This document shows, piece after piece, positions 18,074 through 26,214 of a DNA stretch of 43,715 bases. The position numbers and the translations under genes are program-made. The DNA is from Candidatus Zhuqueibacterota bacterium (GTDB taxonomy: Bacteria > Zhuqueibacterota > Zhuqueibacteria > Zhuqueibacterales > Zhuqueibacteraceae), in NCBI GenBank assembly GCA_022616415.1, contig JAKEEU010000229.1, positions 1-43,715 on the forward strand. Reading direction: 5' to 3'. The notes below the pieces were generated by a model. The model was not told the origin of the DNA. It did not search any database and saw only the letters and a program-made list of their open reading frames with translations. Every line of letters begins with the position of its first letter. Position 1 is the first letter of the stretch.

Positions 18074-19399
18074 ATGAAGATTCTTGTAACATATCTCACC
18101 GCCCTGCTCCTGGCTTGCGGCTGTTCAACCGAACGCCGTGACGGCCAGCTTCAAGAAAATTCCACCGGCACGATCCAGCTCATTTTCAAGCATCACAAAG
18201 TCGCCGGCGATCCCAAATATATGAACGAGTTGTTGGATCGTTTTGAAGCCGAAAACCCACAGATTAAAGTCGAGGACCAGACACTGCCGGCCTCGACGGA
18301 TGAGCAGCACCAATTCTATATCACCAATCTGGAAGCGCGCGCGCCCGATTTTGACGTCTTCGCGCTCGACGTGATTTGGCCGCCGGAATTTGCCCACGCC
18401 GGCGGCGTCTCGTCCTCGCAAGATGGCGCAGCCGAGCAGCAGCGGGGCTGGCTGTTGGATCTCACGCCCTATTTTTCCGATGTGGATTTTTCCGAAATGA
18501 TTCCAGGCCCGGTTGAAGCCGACCACTTCGAAGGCCGTCCCTACGCCGTGCCGTGGTACGTCGATGCCGGCATGCTTTATTATCGCAAAGATTTGTTGGA
18601 AAAATATAGCTTGGCGCCGCCCACGACGTTTGAAGAGCTGGCGAGCGCAGCAAAAATCGTTTTAGAGAAAGAAAATAATCCGTCGTTGCACGGCTTCATT
18701 TGGCAAGGACGGCAATACGAAGGCTTGGTTTGTGTTGTGCTCGAATATATTTGGGGCAATGGCGGTGACGTGATCGACGGCACCGGCCGTGTTGCCATTG
18801 CGGATTCCGCTGCTGTAGAAGCTCTGGCATTCATGCGCCGGCTCATCGAAGAAAAAATTTCGCCGCCGCTGGTGACCACGGCCGACGAAGAAATGACCCG
18901 CCACATTTATAGCAGTGGGCGCGCGGTGTTCATGCGCAACTGGCCTTATGCGTGGTCGCTCATGCAAGCGGAAGGCTCCTCTGTGCGAGGAAAGGTTGGC
19001 ATCACCGTCATGCCGCATTTCCAGGGCGGAGAAAGCGCCGCCACGCTCGGCGGCTGGCAGCTCGGCGTAAACCGTTTTTCGCAACATAAGGATGCCGCAG
19101 TGAAATTGGTGAAATTTCTCACGCGTCGCGAATCACAAAAATTTATCGCGCTGCACACCGGCCTCAAGCCGGCGTGGAAGGATCTGTATGAAGATCCGGA
19201 GCTGCGCGCCGCCCAACCTTTTGTTGCCGAACTTTTGCCGGTATTGATGGCAGCACGGCCACGGCCGGTGACGCCGTATTATCTCATGATGTCGCAAATT
19301 CTGCAGGCGGAATTTAGCGCGATTATCACCGGCATCAAATCACCGAAAAAGGGCCTTAACGACGCGCGCAAGCAGATCGAGTTTTTGTTGGGCCAGTAG
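18074..19399 (+). CDS. sugar ABC transporter substrate-binding lipoprotein (maltose/trehalose type)
   Basis: This 441-residue protein has a short lipoprotein signal (Cys15 after LLLA) and the fold of cluster-B extracellular solute-binding proteins. Typical motifs are YMNELLDRFEAENPQIKVE, FDVFALDVIWPPEFAHAG, YAVPWYVDAGMLYYRKDLLE, TTFEELASAAKIV, the GFIWQGRQYEGL loop with a stacking Trp, and AFMRRLIEE. The IWQGRQYEGLVC signature is familiar from trehalose/maltose-binding proteins, so that sugar type is my best guess. It would capture sugar in the periplasm and hand it to the MalF/MalG-like permeases at 19593 and 26215. The TreT-type gene at 30130 supports a trehalose link, since such transporters and TreT are clustered in Thermococcales. 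No ATPase for this importer is in the window. Confidence 0.9.
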   Translation: MKILVTYLTALLLACGCSTERRDGQLQENSTGTIQLIFKHHKVAGDPKYMNELLDRFEAENPQIKVEDQTLPASTDEQHQFYITNLEARAPDFDVFALDVIWPPEFAHAGGVSSSQDGAAEQQRGWLLDLTPYFSDVDFSEMIPGPVEADHFEGRPYAVPWYVDAGMLYYRKDLLEKYSLAPPTTFEELASAAKIVLEKENNPSLHGFIWQGRQYEGLVCVVLEYIWGNGGDVIDGTGRVAIADSAAVEALAFMRRLIEEKISPPLVTTADEEMTRHIYSSGRAVFMRNWPYAWSLMQAEGSSVRGKVGITVMPHFQGGESAATLGGWQLGVNRFSQHKDAAVKLVKFLTRRESQKFIALHTGLKPAWKDLYEDPELRAAQPFVAELLPVLMAARPRPVTPYYLMMSQILQAEFSAIITGIKSPKKGLNDARKQIEFLLGQ

Positions 19400-19437
19400 T
19401 TTCTTTAAAGTTAATTTTTTGCAAAAAAGCAAAGATT

Positions 19438-19503
19438 TTTCCAACGGATTGAAAAACCCAACTGATAATGCTCTTTCCGTTGGGTTCTTCTATCCGTTGG
19501 AAA
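19438..19503. repeat. CCAACGGAT hairpin family, copy 1
   Basis: The outer arms TTTCCAACGGAT (19438-19449) and ATCCGTTGGAAA (19492-19503) are perfect. The inner AACCCAAC pairs with GTTGGGTT. T- and A-runs flank both sides, so it could also stop transcription in either direction. Its reverse complement closely resembles the element at 21307-21375. Confidence 0.8.
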
Positions 19504-19592
19504 TTTTTTAGACCTGTATGATTTTGCCATAATCATTTTGCTATTTATTTTTGGCCGTTTAAATTAATGGTCTTGACCTCGATCCTGGCACA

Positions 19593-20474
19593 ATGCTCAA
19601 AAAAGAATCGACATTAGCCAAACTCTTTCTTGCCCCGGCGCTTCTCATTATCGCCGCAGTCGCGCTTTACCCGATTCTCAACGTGCTCTGGCTCAGCCTG
19701 CATCGCAAGCTGTTGATCTTTGGCATTGATCGTTTCATCGGAATGGGGAACTACGCCTACTTGCTGCAAGACGCGCGCTTCTGGCGAAGCCTCGGCAACA
19801 CGCTTTATTTCGTCATATTAGCCACCGGGCTGGAGATGTTGTTGGGCTTGATTACGGCGCTGGTCATGCACCAACCGCGGCCTGGCAAAACTTTTCTCCG
19901 CGCTGCCATATTGGTGCCGTGGGCGGTCCCCACGGTTGTCTCGGCGCGCATGTGGGAATGGATTTTCAATCCGGATTTTGGCGTGCTGAATTTTTTTTTG
20001 CGCAAAATCGGCCTGCTCAGCTCGTCACAAAATTGGCTCGGTGATCCCACCCTGGCGCTGCACGCGGTGATTTTCGCCGACGTGTGGAAAACCACCCCGT
20101 TCGTGGCGCTGCTGCTTTTCGCCGGCTTGCAAGTGCTGCCGGCGGATATTTATGAAGCCGCCAGGATCGACGGCACCAATGCGTGGCAGCGTTTCTGGCG
20201 CGTCACGCTGCCGTTGCTCATGCCGGTGTTTCTCACCACGCTGCTGTTTCGCACCCTCGACGCCTTTCGCATCTTTGACTCGGTATACGTGCTCACCGGC
20301 GGCGGCCCGGCCAACACGTCGGAGACGCTCAGTATTTACGCTTATAAATTGCTCTTTCAAACGCTGCAATTCGGCGCCGGCTCCGCCGTGGCCGTGTTGA
20401 CCTTCGGCTGTGTGATGATCGTAAGCTTGTTTTACATCAAACTGCTGACGCGCGGCAGCACAAAAATTGATTGA
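19593..20474 (+). CDS. MalF/UgpA-type sugar ABC transporter permease
   Basis: This 293-residue inner-membrane protein has six predicted helices, the first at FLAPALLIIAAVALYPILNV. The cytoplasmic EAA loop reads EAARIDGTNAWQRFWRVTLP, the contact site for the ATPase. The stretch ILVPWAVPTVVSARMWEWIF is also typical of this family. Its usual partner, the MalG-type permease, is encoded 5.7 kb downstream at 26215 rather than next to it, because five unrelated genes lie between. It follows the binding-protein gene after a 193-base gap that holds a hairpin, so it may not be made at the same level. The start at 19593 has no clear ribosome site. Confidence 0.93.
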   Translation: MLKKESTLAKLFLAPALLIIAAVALYPILNVLWLSLHRKLLIFGIDRFIGMGNYAYLLQDARFWRSLGNTLYFVILATGLEMLLGLITALVMHQPRPGKTFLRAAILVPWAVPTVVSARMWEWIFNPDFGVLNFFLRKIGLLSSSQNWLGDPTLALHAVIFADVWKTTPFVALLLFAGLQVLPADIYEAARIDGTNAWQRFWRVTLPLLMPVFLTTLLFRTLDAFRIFDSVYVLTGGGPANTSETLSIYAYKLLFQTLQFGAGSAVAVLTFGCVMIVSLFYIKLLTRGSTKID

Positions 20475-20481
20475 TGGAGTA

Positions 20482-21261
20482 ATGAAAATAACTCGAATCA
20501 GCCAAATCGGCTCGTCATTCATGTTCCTTGGCGCGCTTGTTCCTCTCTTGTTTTTCGTGCCGAATCAATCTTCGGATATCAATGCCAAAGACATCGTCAA
20601 AAAGCTTGACGAGCTTTATCGCAGCGAATCCAGCTTTGGCGAAATGGAAATGCAAATCGTCACGCCCCACTGGGAGCGGACTTTGCGCATGCAAGTGTGG
20701 ACAAAAGGAATGGACAAAACTTTTATCCGAATCACCTCGCCGCTAAAAGAAAAAGGCGTCGCCACGCTGCGCCTTGGCAACGAGATGTGGAATTACCTGC
20801 CGAACACCAACAAAGTGATCAAGATTCCGCCCTCCATGATGATGAGCGCGTGGATGGGCTCCGATTTCACCAACGACGATCTGGTGAGTGAATTCTCTTT
20901 GCTCGAAGATTTTCATTATAAGCTCATTGCCCCCGAAGATGCCCAAGCAGGCCTGCTTTACATCGAATCCGTGCCCAAAGAAGACTTGCCGATCGTTTGG
21001 GGAAAGATCATCGCCGCCGTGGGAAAGGATGATTACATTCCGGTGTGGGAAAAATATTACGACGAAAAGGAAAATCTCATGCGGGTGATGAATTTCAAAG
21101 ATATAAAGCTATTCAGTGGCCGCAAGATTCCGGCAGTGATGGAATTGATCCCCCAAAACAAAGAAGGCCACAAAACCGTGATTCGCTATCTCAAGCTTGA
21201 GTTCGATACGAAAATCGAGGAAGATATTTTCAGCTTGAGAAATCTGCGCTCGAGAAGCTAA
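20482..21261 (+). CDS. LolA-fold outer-membrane lipoprotein-sorting-like protein
   Basis: Starting at the ATG at 20482 (GGAG just before it) gives 259 residues with a signal peptide ending near residue 28. A TTG at 20467 would overlap the permease stop and is less likely. The mature part is a single LolA-like half-barrel of the family often named 'outer membrane lipoprotein-sorting protein' (PF17131): DIVKKLDELYRSESSFGEME, RTLRMQVWTKGMDKTFIRI, RLGNEMWNYLPNTNKVIKIP, MSAWMGSDFTNDDLV and a late KYYDEKENLMRVMNFKDIK. Members work in the periplasm with FtsX-type ABC or RND transporters to move lipids or lipoproteins. The next genes encode just such an ABC system, which supports that role here. Confidence 0.85.
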   Translation: MKITRISQIGSSFMFLGALVPLLFFVPNQSSDINAKDIVKKLDELYRSESSFGEMEMQIVTPHWERTLRMQVWTKGMDKTFIRITSPLKEKGVATLRLGNEMWNYLPNTNKVIKIPPSMMMSAWMGSDFTNDDLVSEFSLLEDFHYKLIAPEDAQAGLLYIESVPKEDLPIVWGKIIAAVGKDDYIPVWEKYYDEKENLMRVMNFKDIKLFSGRKIPAVMELIPQNKEGHKTVIRYLKLEFDTKIEEDIFSLRNLRSRS

Positions 21262-21306
21262 AACAAAGTGGACAACTCTACGACCGCAGGCTGCAACCCC
21301 AAAAGT

Positions 21307-21375
21307 TTCCCCAACGGATAGATGAACCCAACGGAAAAAGCCTTATTACAGTTGGGTTCATCTATCAGTTGGGAA
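21307..21375. repeat. CCAACGGAT hairpin family, copy 2 (opposite orientation)
   Basis: The left arm (21307-21334) and right arm (21349-21375) pair over about 27 bases with three mismatches or bulges; both carry GATAGATGAACCCAAC or its complement. The loop is AAAAAGCCTTATTA. Reverse-complementing it gives nearly the same sequence as 19438-19503, so the two copies are inverted relative to each other. Confidence 0.8.
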
Positions 21376-21438
21376 CATAAAACTTTTAGAATTTTTCTAA
21401 CTTTCGCGTTGTAATTCGCCTTGGCATAATTGAGTTTC

Positions 21439-21542
21439 AATGCTTTTGTTCGTTGCGGTTCTCTTTTTGTTGCAAAAATAATGCTTTTGTTCGTTGCGGT
21501 TCCCTTTTCGTTGCAAAAACCTGCTTTTGTTCGTTGCAAAAC
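21439..21542 (+). repeat. 40-41 bp tandem repeat, two full units and a partial third
   Basis: TGCTTTTGTTCGTTGC recurs at 21441, 21482 and 21522, and each unit ends in TTGCAAAA. Units one and two differ at about three positions. The third stops after its first half. It lies directly before the first FtsX-type permease gene and takes the place of a normal leader, so it may affect its expression. The units abut with no spacers, so this is not a CRISPR array. Confidence 0.85.
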
Positions 21543-21551
21543 TAAAATATT

Positions 21552-22766
21552 ATGTTGCTCAAAATCGCCTTTCGCAATGTCTTTCGCCAGAAGCGCCGCA
21601 CCATTCTCACCGCGCTGACGATGTTCGGCGGCTTCACGCTGGCGGCGATCTCCATCGGCTGGTCGGATGGAACGTATTCATACATCATCAACATGTTTAC
21701 CCGCAACCGGCTGGGCCACATTCAGATTCACGGCCAGGGTTATCTCGACAAGCCTTCGTTGTACAACACCATCGATGATTACAAAACGGCGGGAGAAAAA
21801 ATCCAAAACCTCGACGGGGTTGAAACCTGGGCGCCGCGATTGTATTCGGCCGGCCTGGCTTCGGTGGCAGAGAAGAGCGCCGGCGCGCAAATCATCGGCA
21901 TCGATCCGGAGCGCGAAGCTGCCGCGATGCGCTTTGACAAAAAAATCGTCGATGGCAGAAATTTTTCCACGACGCCCTCGCCGGAAGCCATTTTGGGAAA
22001 AGGCCTTGCCAAAGTTCTGAACGCCCGGTGCGGCGATGAAATCGTCATCGTCTCGCAAGCGGCGGATGGCTCCATTGCCAACGCGCTCTACCACGTCATT
22101 GGCATCGTGGAAAGCGGTGACGAGATCAGCGACCGGATGGCTTTCTATCTCCACTTGCAAGAGGCGCAGGCGCTGCTCGTTCTCAATGAGCGGGTTCACG
22201 AGATTGCGGTTATCGTCAACGATCTTGATCGCGTCGCAGAATTAACCGGAATAATTGAATCCACCCTTGATGACTCCAATCTCGAAGTGGCACCGTGGCA
22301 GGAATTTGCCAAGTCATTTTATCAGGCGATGCAAGCCGATCAGCAGGGCATGTGGATAACGCTCTTCGTCATCATTCTCATCGTTGCCGTCGGCGTGCTC
22401 AATACCGTGCTCATGTCGGTTCTGGAGCGCACGCGCGAATACGGCGTATTAAAAGCCATCGGCACCAGGCCCGGCGCCATCATTGAGCTTGTGCTCTACG
22501 AAGTCAATATCATCGCCCTCGCCAGCGTCATCATCGGCCTCGGGCTCAGCGTCGTGATCAATTCGCTGCTGGCCGAACGCGGCATAGCGATGCCGGAAAC
22601 TTTTACTTATGGGGGAATCGAGTTCAGCCGGATGTATACGGAAGTCAGTGCCCGCAGCCTGTATATTCCGGCCATAACCGTGATGTTGTCGGCGACCTTG
22701 GTCGGCATTTTTCCCTCGCTGCGCGCGGCGCGCATCGAACCGGCAAAAGCGATGCGGATACATTAA
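21552..22766 (+). CDS. FtsX/LolC-type ABC transporter permease
   Basis: This 404-residue protein has the MacB/LolC topology. An N-terminal helix (LLKIAFRNVFRQKRRTILTA, then FGGFTLAAISIGW) leads to a large periplasmic domain (about 45-265), with LGHIQIHGQGYLD and IVDGRNFSTTPSPEAILG strands. Three C-terminal helices start at MWITLFVIILIVAVGVLNTV, and the coupling motif ERTREYGVLKAIGTRPG follows. These permeases use ATP in the cytoplasm to drive events in the periplasm, such as extracting lipoproteins. It pairs with the second permease at 22972 and the ATPase at 24238 to make a LolCDE-like heterodimer. The tandem repeat at 21439 lies just upstream of the start, and no standard ribosome site is visible. 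Confidence 0.92.
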   Translation: MLLKIAFRNVFRQKRRTILTALTMFGGFTLAAISIGWSDGTYSYIINMFTRNRLGHIQIHGQGYLDKPSLYNTIDDYKTAGEKIQNLDGVETWAPRLYSAGLASVAEKSAGAQIIGIDPEREAAAMRFDKKIVDGRNFSTTPSPEAILGKGLAKVLNARCGDEIVIVSQAADGSIANALYHVIGIVESGDEISDRMAFYLHLQEAQALLVLNERVHEIAVIVNDLDRVAELTGIIESTLDDSNLEVAPWQEFAKSFYQAMQADQQGMWITLFVIILIVAVGVLNTVLMSVLERTREYGVLKAIGTRPGAIIELVLYEVNIIALASVIIGLGLSVVINSLLAERGIAMPETFTYGGIEFSRMYTEVSARSLYIPAITVMLSATLVGIFPSLRAARIEPAKAMRIH

Positions 22767-22771
22767 ATGAC

Positions 22772-22856
22772 GTAACGCAGGCTGCCAGCCTGCAAGAGCC
22801 GGCCACACGGGTTGAAAAATATTCGTGATCGTCCCAACGCGGACCCCGCCTTGCGG
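22772..22856. repeat. two short hairpins in intergenic gap
   Basis: GCAGGCTGCCAGCCTGC near 22777-22793 is a tight palindrome. CCCCGC/CTT/GCGGGG near 22843-22857 is a second. Both resemble REP-type intergenic motifs and sit just before the larger hairpin at 22871. Confidence 0.55.
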
Positions 22857-22870
22857 GGCAACCCAATTTT

Positions 22871-22926
22871 ACCACCAAGACACGAAGACACTAAGTTTTT
22901 TTTTGGTGTCTTCGTGTCTTGGTGGT
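22871..22926. repeat. 24-bp-arm inverted repeat
   Basis: The arms at 22871-22894 and 22903-22926 match with a single mismatch around an 8-base T-rich loop. Each arm is built on CCAAGACACGAAGACAC. Similar 'cacgaagacac/gtgtcttcgtgtctt' intergenic motifs are scattered in many environmental genomes as far as I recall. It lies 45 bases before the second permease gene. Confidence 0.85.
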
Positions 22927-22971
22927 GAGAAAATCTTTGTTTTTTTCAACGATTCAGCTCTAAAAAGAATA

Positions 22972-24222
22972 ATGTGGATTTACCTTAAACTTGCCTGGAG
23001 AAACCTTTTTCGCAATAAACGGCGCTCCTTCATTGCCGGCATCGCCATCGGAATCGGCCTCGCTTCGCTGATCTTCGTCGATGCCTTGATGATCGGCATG
23101 GAAGAAAACATGGTGAAATCCGCCACCTCCTCTTTTCTTGGCGAGGGGCAAATTCACCGCGAAGGTTTTCGCGAAACGCAAGACGTCGCGCTGACTATTA
23201 ATCATCTCGACGATATTGTGTCGAACTTGAAACAGGAACCGGTGGTCAGCCATTTTACCCGGCGGGTCATGACTTTCGGGATGATTACTTCGCCTGCGAA
23301 TGTGAACGCGATCAGCCTGGTCGGAATCGATCCCTCCACGGAACAATATCTCTCGCAGGTCGACGAGGCGATTACTGATGGAGCGTATTTCACCGATGGC
23401 GGCGAGCGCGATATTGTGATCGGCAGCAAGCTGGCGGAGACGCTCGAAGCCGGAATCGGCGGCCGTGTCGTTGTCACCGTTGCCCAAGTCGCAGATCCCG
23501 CCAAGGGCGGAACGCATGCCGGCGATCTCTCGCAAGAGATGTTTCGGATTTCGGGCATCTATCACTTCAACATTCAGGAAATGGATGGCGCAATGGCATT
23601 TATCCGTTTGGAGAAGGCCCAAGCGATGCTGGCTTTGGGCAGCGACGTTCACGAAATCGCCATCAAATTTGTTGACACCAAGTACGGTCGCAATGAAAAC
23701 CTCCCTTTCTGGAAAAAATATTCTCGCGATGGCAACGTCGCCAGCGGCTGGACGAAAATTTTGCCGCAGTTGGAAGCCGCATTCGAGCTGTCGCAGTTTA
23801 GCATCTTCATCACCGGTCTGATTCTCTTTGGCGTGGTGGCGCTGGGAATCATCAACACGTTGTTCATGTCGCTGCACGAACGCATGTTCGAGTTCGGGGT
23901 GCTGCGTGCGGTTGGCACCCGGCCGTTCGGCATCGCGCGGCTGATCATTTTAGAAGCGGGCGCACTCGCCATTCTGAGCATCGCGCTCGGCAACATTCTG
24001 GGTTTCGCCGTCACTTATCTCATCGCCAAAACCGGAATAGATTATACCGGCATCGAGTTCGCCGGCGTCACTTTTCGCGAGCTGCTCTACCCGGTGATGA
24101 ATGTCAAACAGTTTGTCTTCTATCCCTTTTGGGTGTTTGTTTTTACCTCAGTCGTTGGTATATACCCGTCGGTTTATGCGGCGAAAATGTCGCCGGCAGC
24201 AGCGATGCGAAAAAGCTTGTAG
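22972..24222 (+). CDS. FtsX/LolE-type ABC transporter permease, second subunit
   Basis: Starting at the ATG at 22972 gives 416 residues beginning IYLKLAWRNLFRNKRRSF, the same pattern as its neighbour. The frame is open back to 22825, but that part runs through the long inverted repeat and is not coding-like. It has an N-terminal helix, a periplasmic domain (about 45-285) and three C-terminal helices (ITGLILFGVVALGIINTLFM onward). The coupling motif here is ERMFEFGVLRAVGTRPFG. It differs enough from the first permease to form a heterodimer, as LolC and LolE do. The ATPase gene follows after 15 bases. What it moves is unknown; the LolA-like gene upstream suggests lipid or lipoprotein traffic. 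Confidence 0.92.
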   Translation: MWIYLKLAWRNLFRNKRRSFIAGIAIGIGLASLIFVDALMIGMEENMVKSATSSFLGEGQIHREGFRETQDVALTINHLDDIVSNLKQEPVVSHFTRRVMTFGMITSPANVNAISLVGIDPSTEQYLSQVDEAITDGAYFTDGGERDIVIGSKLAETLEAGIGGRVVVTVAQVADPAKGGTHAGDLSQEMFRISGIYHFNIQEMDGAMAFIRLEKAQAMLALGSDVHEIAIKFVDTKYGRNENLPFWKKYSRDGNVASGWTKILPQLEAAFELSQFSIFITGLILFGVVALGIINTLFMSLHERMFEFGVLRAVGTRPFGIARLIILEAGALAILSIALGNILGFAVTYLIAKTGIDYTGIEFAGVTFRELLYPVMNVKQFVFYPFWVFVFTSVVGIYPSVYAAKMSPAAAMRKSL

Positions 24223-24237
24223 GCTTATGAGAGAAAA

Positions 24238-24945
24238 ATGAAGCGTAATGCGAATGATGGTGTCATTGTAACGGAAGATTTGGAGAAAATCTATTCCGAC
24301 AACGGCGTGCCCGTACACGCGATCCAGGGGATCGATTTGGTTATTGAATCCGGTGAGTTTACGGCCATCGTCGGCCCCTCCGGTTCGGGGAAAACGACTT
24401 TTCTCAATATTATTTCGGGGTTGGATACGCCAACGGCAGGAAAGGCATGGCTGAGTGGCAGGCTGTTATCCGGCATGAGTGGCGGAGAGCTTTCGGATTT
24501 TCGCCGCGATCATATCGGCTTCATCTTTCAGGCCTATAATCTTATCCCGGTTTTAACGGTTGAGGAGAACGTCGAATACATCATGCTCTTGCAGGGCGTT
24601 CCCAAGCGCGAGCGCCACGAACGGGTCTTGAAAATTCTGCACGAGGTCGGCCTGGAGGGCTTTGCCGATCGTTTTCCGCCGCAGCTTTCCGGCGGGCAGC
24701 AACAGCGGGTGGCCATCGCGCGGGCCATGATCTCAAAACCTTCGCTCGTTCTGGCCGACGAGCCGACCGCGAATCTCGACTCCAAAACCGGTGTGGCGCT
24801 GCTGGAGATGATGCGCGAGCTGAATGCGAAAACCGGCATGACTTTTGTCTTCTCCACCCACGACGAAATGATCATGAAAAGAGCCAGGCGGGTGATTACA
24901 ATAAAAGACGGTAAAGTTGCGAGCGATGAGAGACGAGGTGGATAG
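24238..24945 (+). CDS. LolD/MacB-type ABC transporter ATPase
   Basis: This 235-residue nucleotide-binding subunit is complete. It has Walker A GPSGSGKT (46-53), a Q-loop at IFQAYNLIPVLTVEENV, the signature LSGGQQQRVAIARAM (150-164), Walker B LVLADEP (170-176) and the switch His in FVFSTHDEM. The Q-loop sequence and the short length fit the LolD/MacB subfamily that drives FtsX-type permeases, not the MalK type with its extra C-terminal domain. So it should serve the two permeases just upstream and not the sugar importer. The next gene starts 29 bases before its stop, which shows tight coupling. Confidence 0.95.
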   Translation: MKRNANDGVIVTEDLEKIYSDNGVPVHAIQGIDLVIESGEFTAIVGPSGSGKTTFLNIISGLDTPTAGKAWLSGRLLSGMSGGELSDFRRDHIGFIFQAYNLIPVLTVEENVEYIMLLQGVPKRERHERVLKILHEVGLEGFADRFPPQLSGGQQQRVAIARAMISKPSLVLADEPTANLDSKTGVALLEMMRELNAKTGMTFVFSTHDEMIMKRARRVITIKDGKVASDERRGG

Positions 24946-26212
24946 TTTGCCGAGAAAATGTCTGGCGCTCATTTTGCCTTTGTTGCTCTGGCCCATTTGG
25001 GGATTTGCAGACGAGCCGTTTTCCATCAACGGGCATTATAAAAATTTTTTCGTAGTTTTCAGTCTGCCCAAATACGGAATTTCAGCAACGCTGCCGGATC
25101 AGCCCCCGCTTGGGGCGGTCAACAACCGGCTCAGGCTCAAGCTCTTTTACAACGTCAATACTTGGCTCTCTTTGAATGCCGCGTATGATTTTTCTCCTCG
25201 CATCCAAGACCCTTTGCTGTTTGAAAATCAACCTGTATTAGTCAGCCTCGATCCTTTCAAATATCGCGCGATTGATTTTGATGCAAGATTATACCCGGCG
25301 CAAAATAAAAATGTTGCAAGTTTCGGCATATTTCACAATCTTGATCGTGCCCTCGTCACGGTGAAAACAGCGCCGGCTGATATCGTGATCGGCCGGCAGG
25401 CGATTGCATGGGGCAGCGCGAGAGTGCTCAACCCAACCGATATTCTGGCGCCGTTTTCCTTTGAGGAATTGGATACGGAAGAGCGGATCGGCGTGGATGC
25501 AGTGCGCATAAGAGTGCCGTTGAGCGCTTTGGCGGAATTTGATGCCGGTTATGTTTTCGGCAAGGATTTTCAATTCGAGCAAAGCGCGTTTTTCACTCGC
25601 GCCAAGTTTTATGTGATGAAAACCGACGTGGCACTGCTGTTGCTTGGATTTCGCGAGCATCTCCTCGCCGGCATCGATATCGCGCGCAGCATTGGCGGCG
25701 CCGGATTTTGGCTTGAAGCAGCTTATGTATTTGCTGAACTCTTTAGCGATGCCGTAACCGGCAAAGAGAACGATTATTTTCGTGGTGCCATTGGGTTGGA
25801 TTACGCTCTGAGTGGAAGGACGTATGGATTCATCGAATATCATTTTAGCGAGGCCGGCGCCGGCAAGCCGGAAAATTATCTACAAAATATGTCTCATCCG
25901 GCATTCTTCGATGGCGCGGTTTATCTGTTAGGAAGACATTACTTGGCGCCAGGGCTGACGCATCAAATTACGCCATTGATCAGCTTCAGCGGGCAGACGT
26001 TGTTCAACCTAGCCGATCAATCGATGTTCGTCTCGCCCACAGTTGAGTACAACATTGCCCAAAATATTTACGTCTCTGCCGGCGCATTTTTCGGAATCGG
26101 CAAGCACCCTGAGATCGTGATTGATGAGGCATTTGCGCCCGTTTTAAAATTTCATTCGGAGTTTGGCGGTTATCCCAATATTTACTTTTCTTCCTTTAGA
26201 ATTTATTTTTAA
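24917..26212 (+). CDS. outer-membrane beta-barrel protein (DUF1302/alginate-export-like)
   Basis: This protein has 431 residues from the ATG at 24917, which lies inside the end of the ATPase gene; Met4 and a TTG at 24947 are alternative starts. A signal peptide is clear (LALILPLLLWPIWGFA). The rest alternates hydrophobic and polar residues in strands and ends FSSFRIYF with the terminal Phe of outer-membrane barrels. The stretch IVIGRQAIAWGSARVLNPTD, followed by DTEERIGVDAVRI, is typical of DUF1302-like barrels and related families. These occur with LolA-like proteins and lipid transporters, so it may be the outer-membrane end of the same pathway. It is followed after two bases by the MalG-like gene. 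Confidence 0.75.
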   Translation: MRAMRDEVDSLPRKCLALILPLLLWPIWGFADEPFSINGHYKNFFVVFSLPKYGISATLPDQPPLGAVNNRLRLKLFYNVNTWLSLNAAYDFSPRIQDPLLFENQPVLVSLDPFKYRAIDFDARLYPAQNKNVASFGIFHNLDRALVTVKTAPADIVIGRQAIAWGSARVLNPTDILAPFSFEELDTEERIGVDAVRIRVPLSALAEFDAGYVFGKDFQFEQSAFFTRAKFYVMKTDVALLLLGFREHLLAGIDIARSIGGAGFWLEAAYVFAELFSDAVTGKENDYFRGAIGLDYALSGRTYGFIEYHFSEAGAGKPENYLQNMSHPAFFDGAVYLLGRHYLAPGLTHQITPLISFSGQTLFNLADQSMFVSPTVEYNIAQNIYVSAGAFFGIGKHPEIVIDEAFAPVLKFHSEFGGYPNIYFSSFRIYF

Positions 26213-26214
26213 GC

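Noticed and set aside
21439..21542. Possible CRISPR array
   Set aside because: The repeated units abut without spacers, are not palindromic in the usual way and no cas gene is near.
22825..22971. N-terminal extension of the second FtsX permease
   Set aside because: It crosses the long inverted repeat; homologues and the first permease start at the IYLKLAWRNLFRNK helix, which follows the ATG at 22972.
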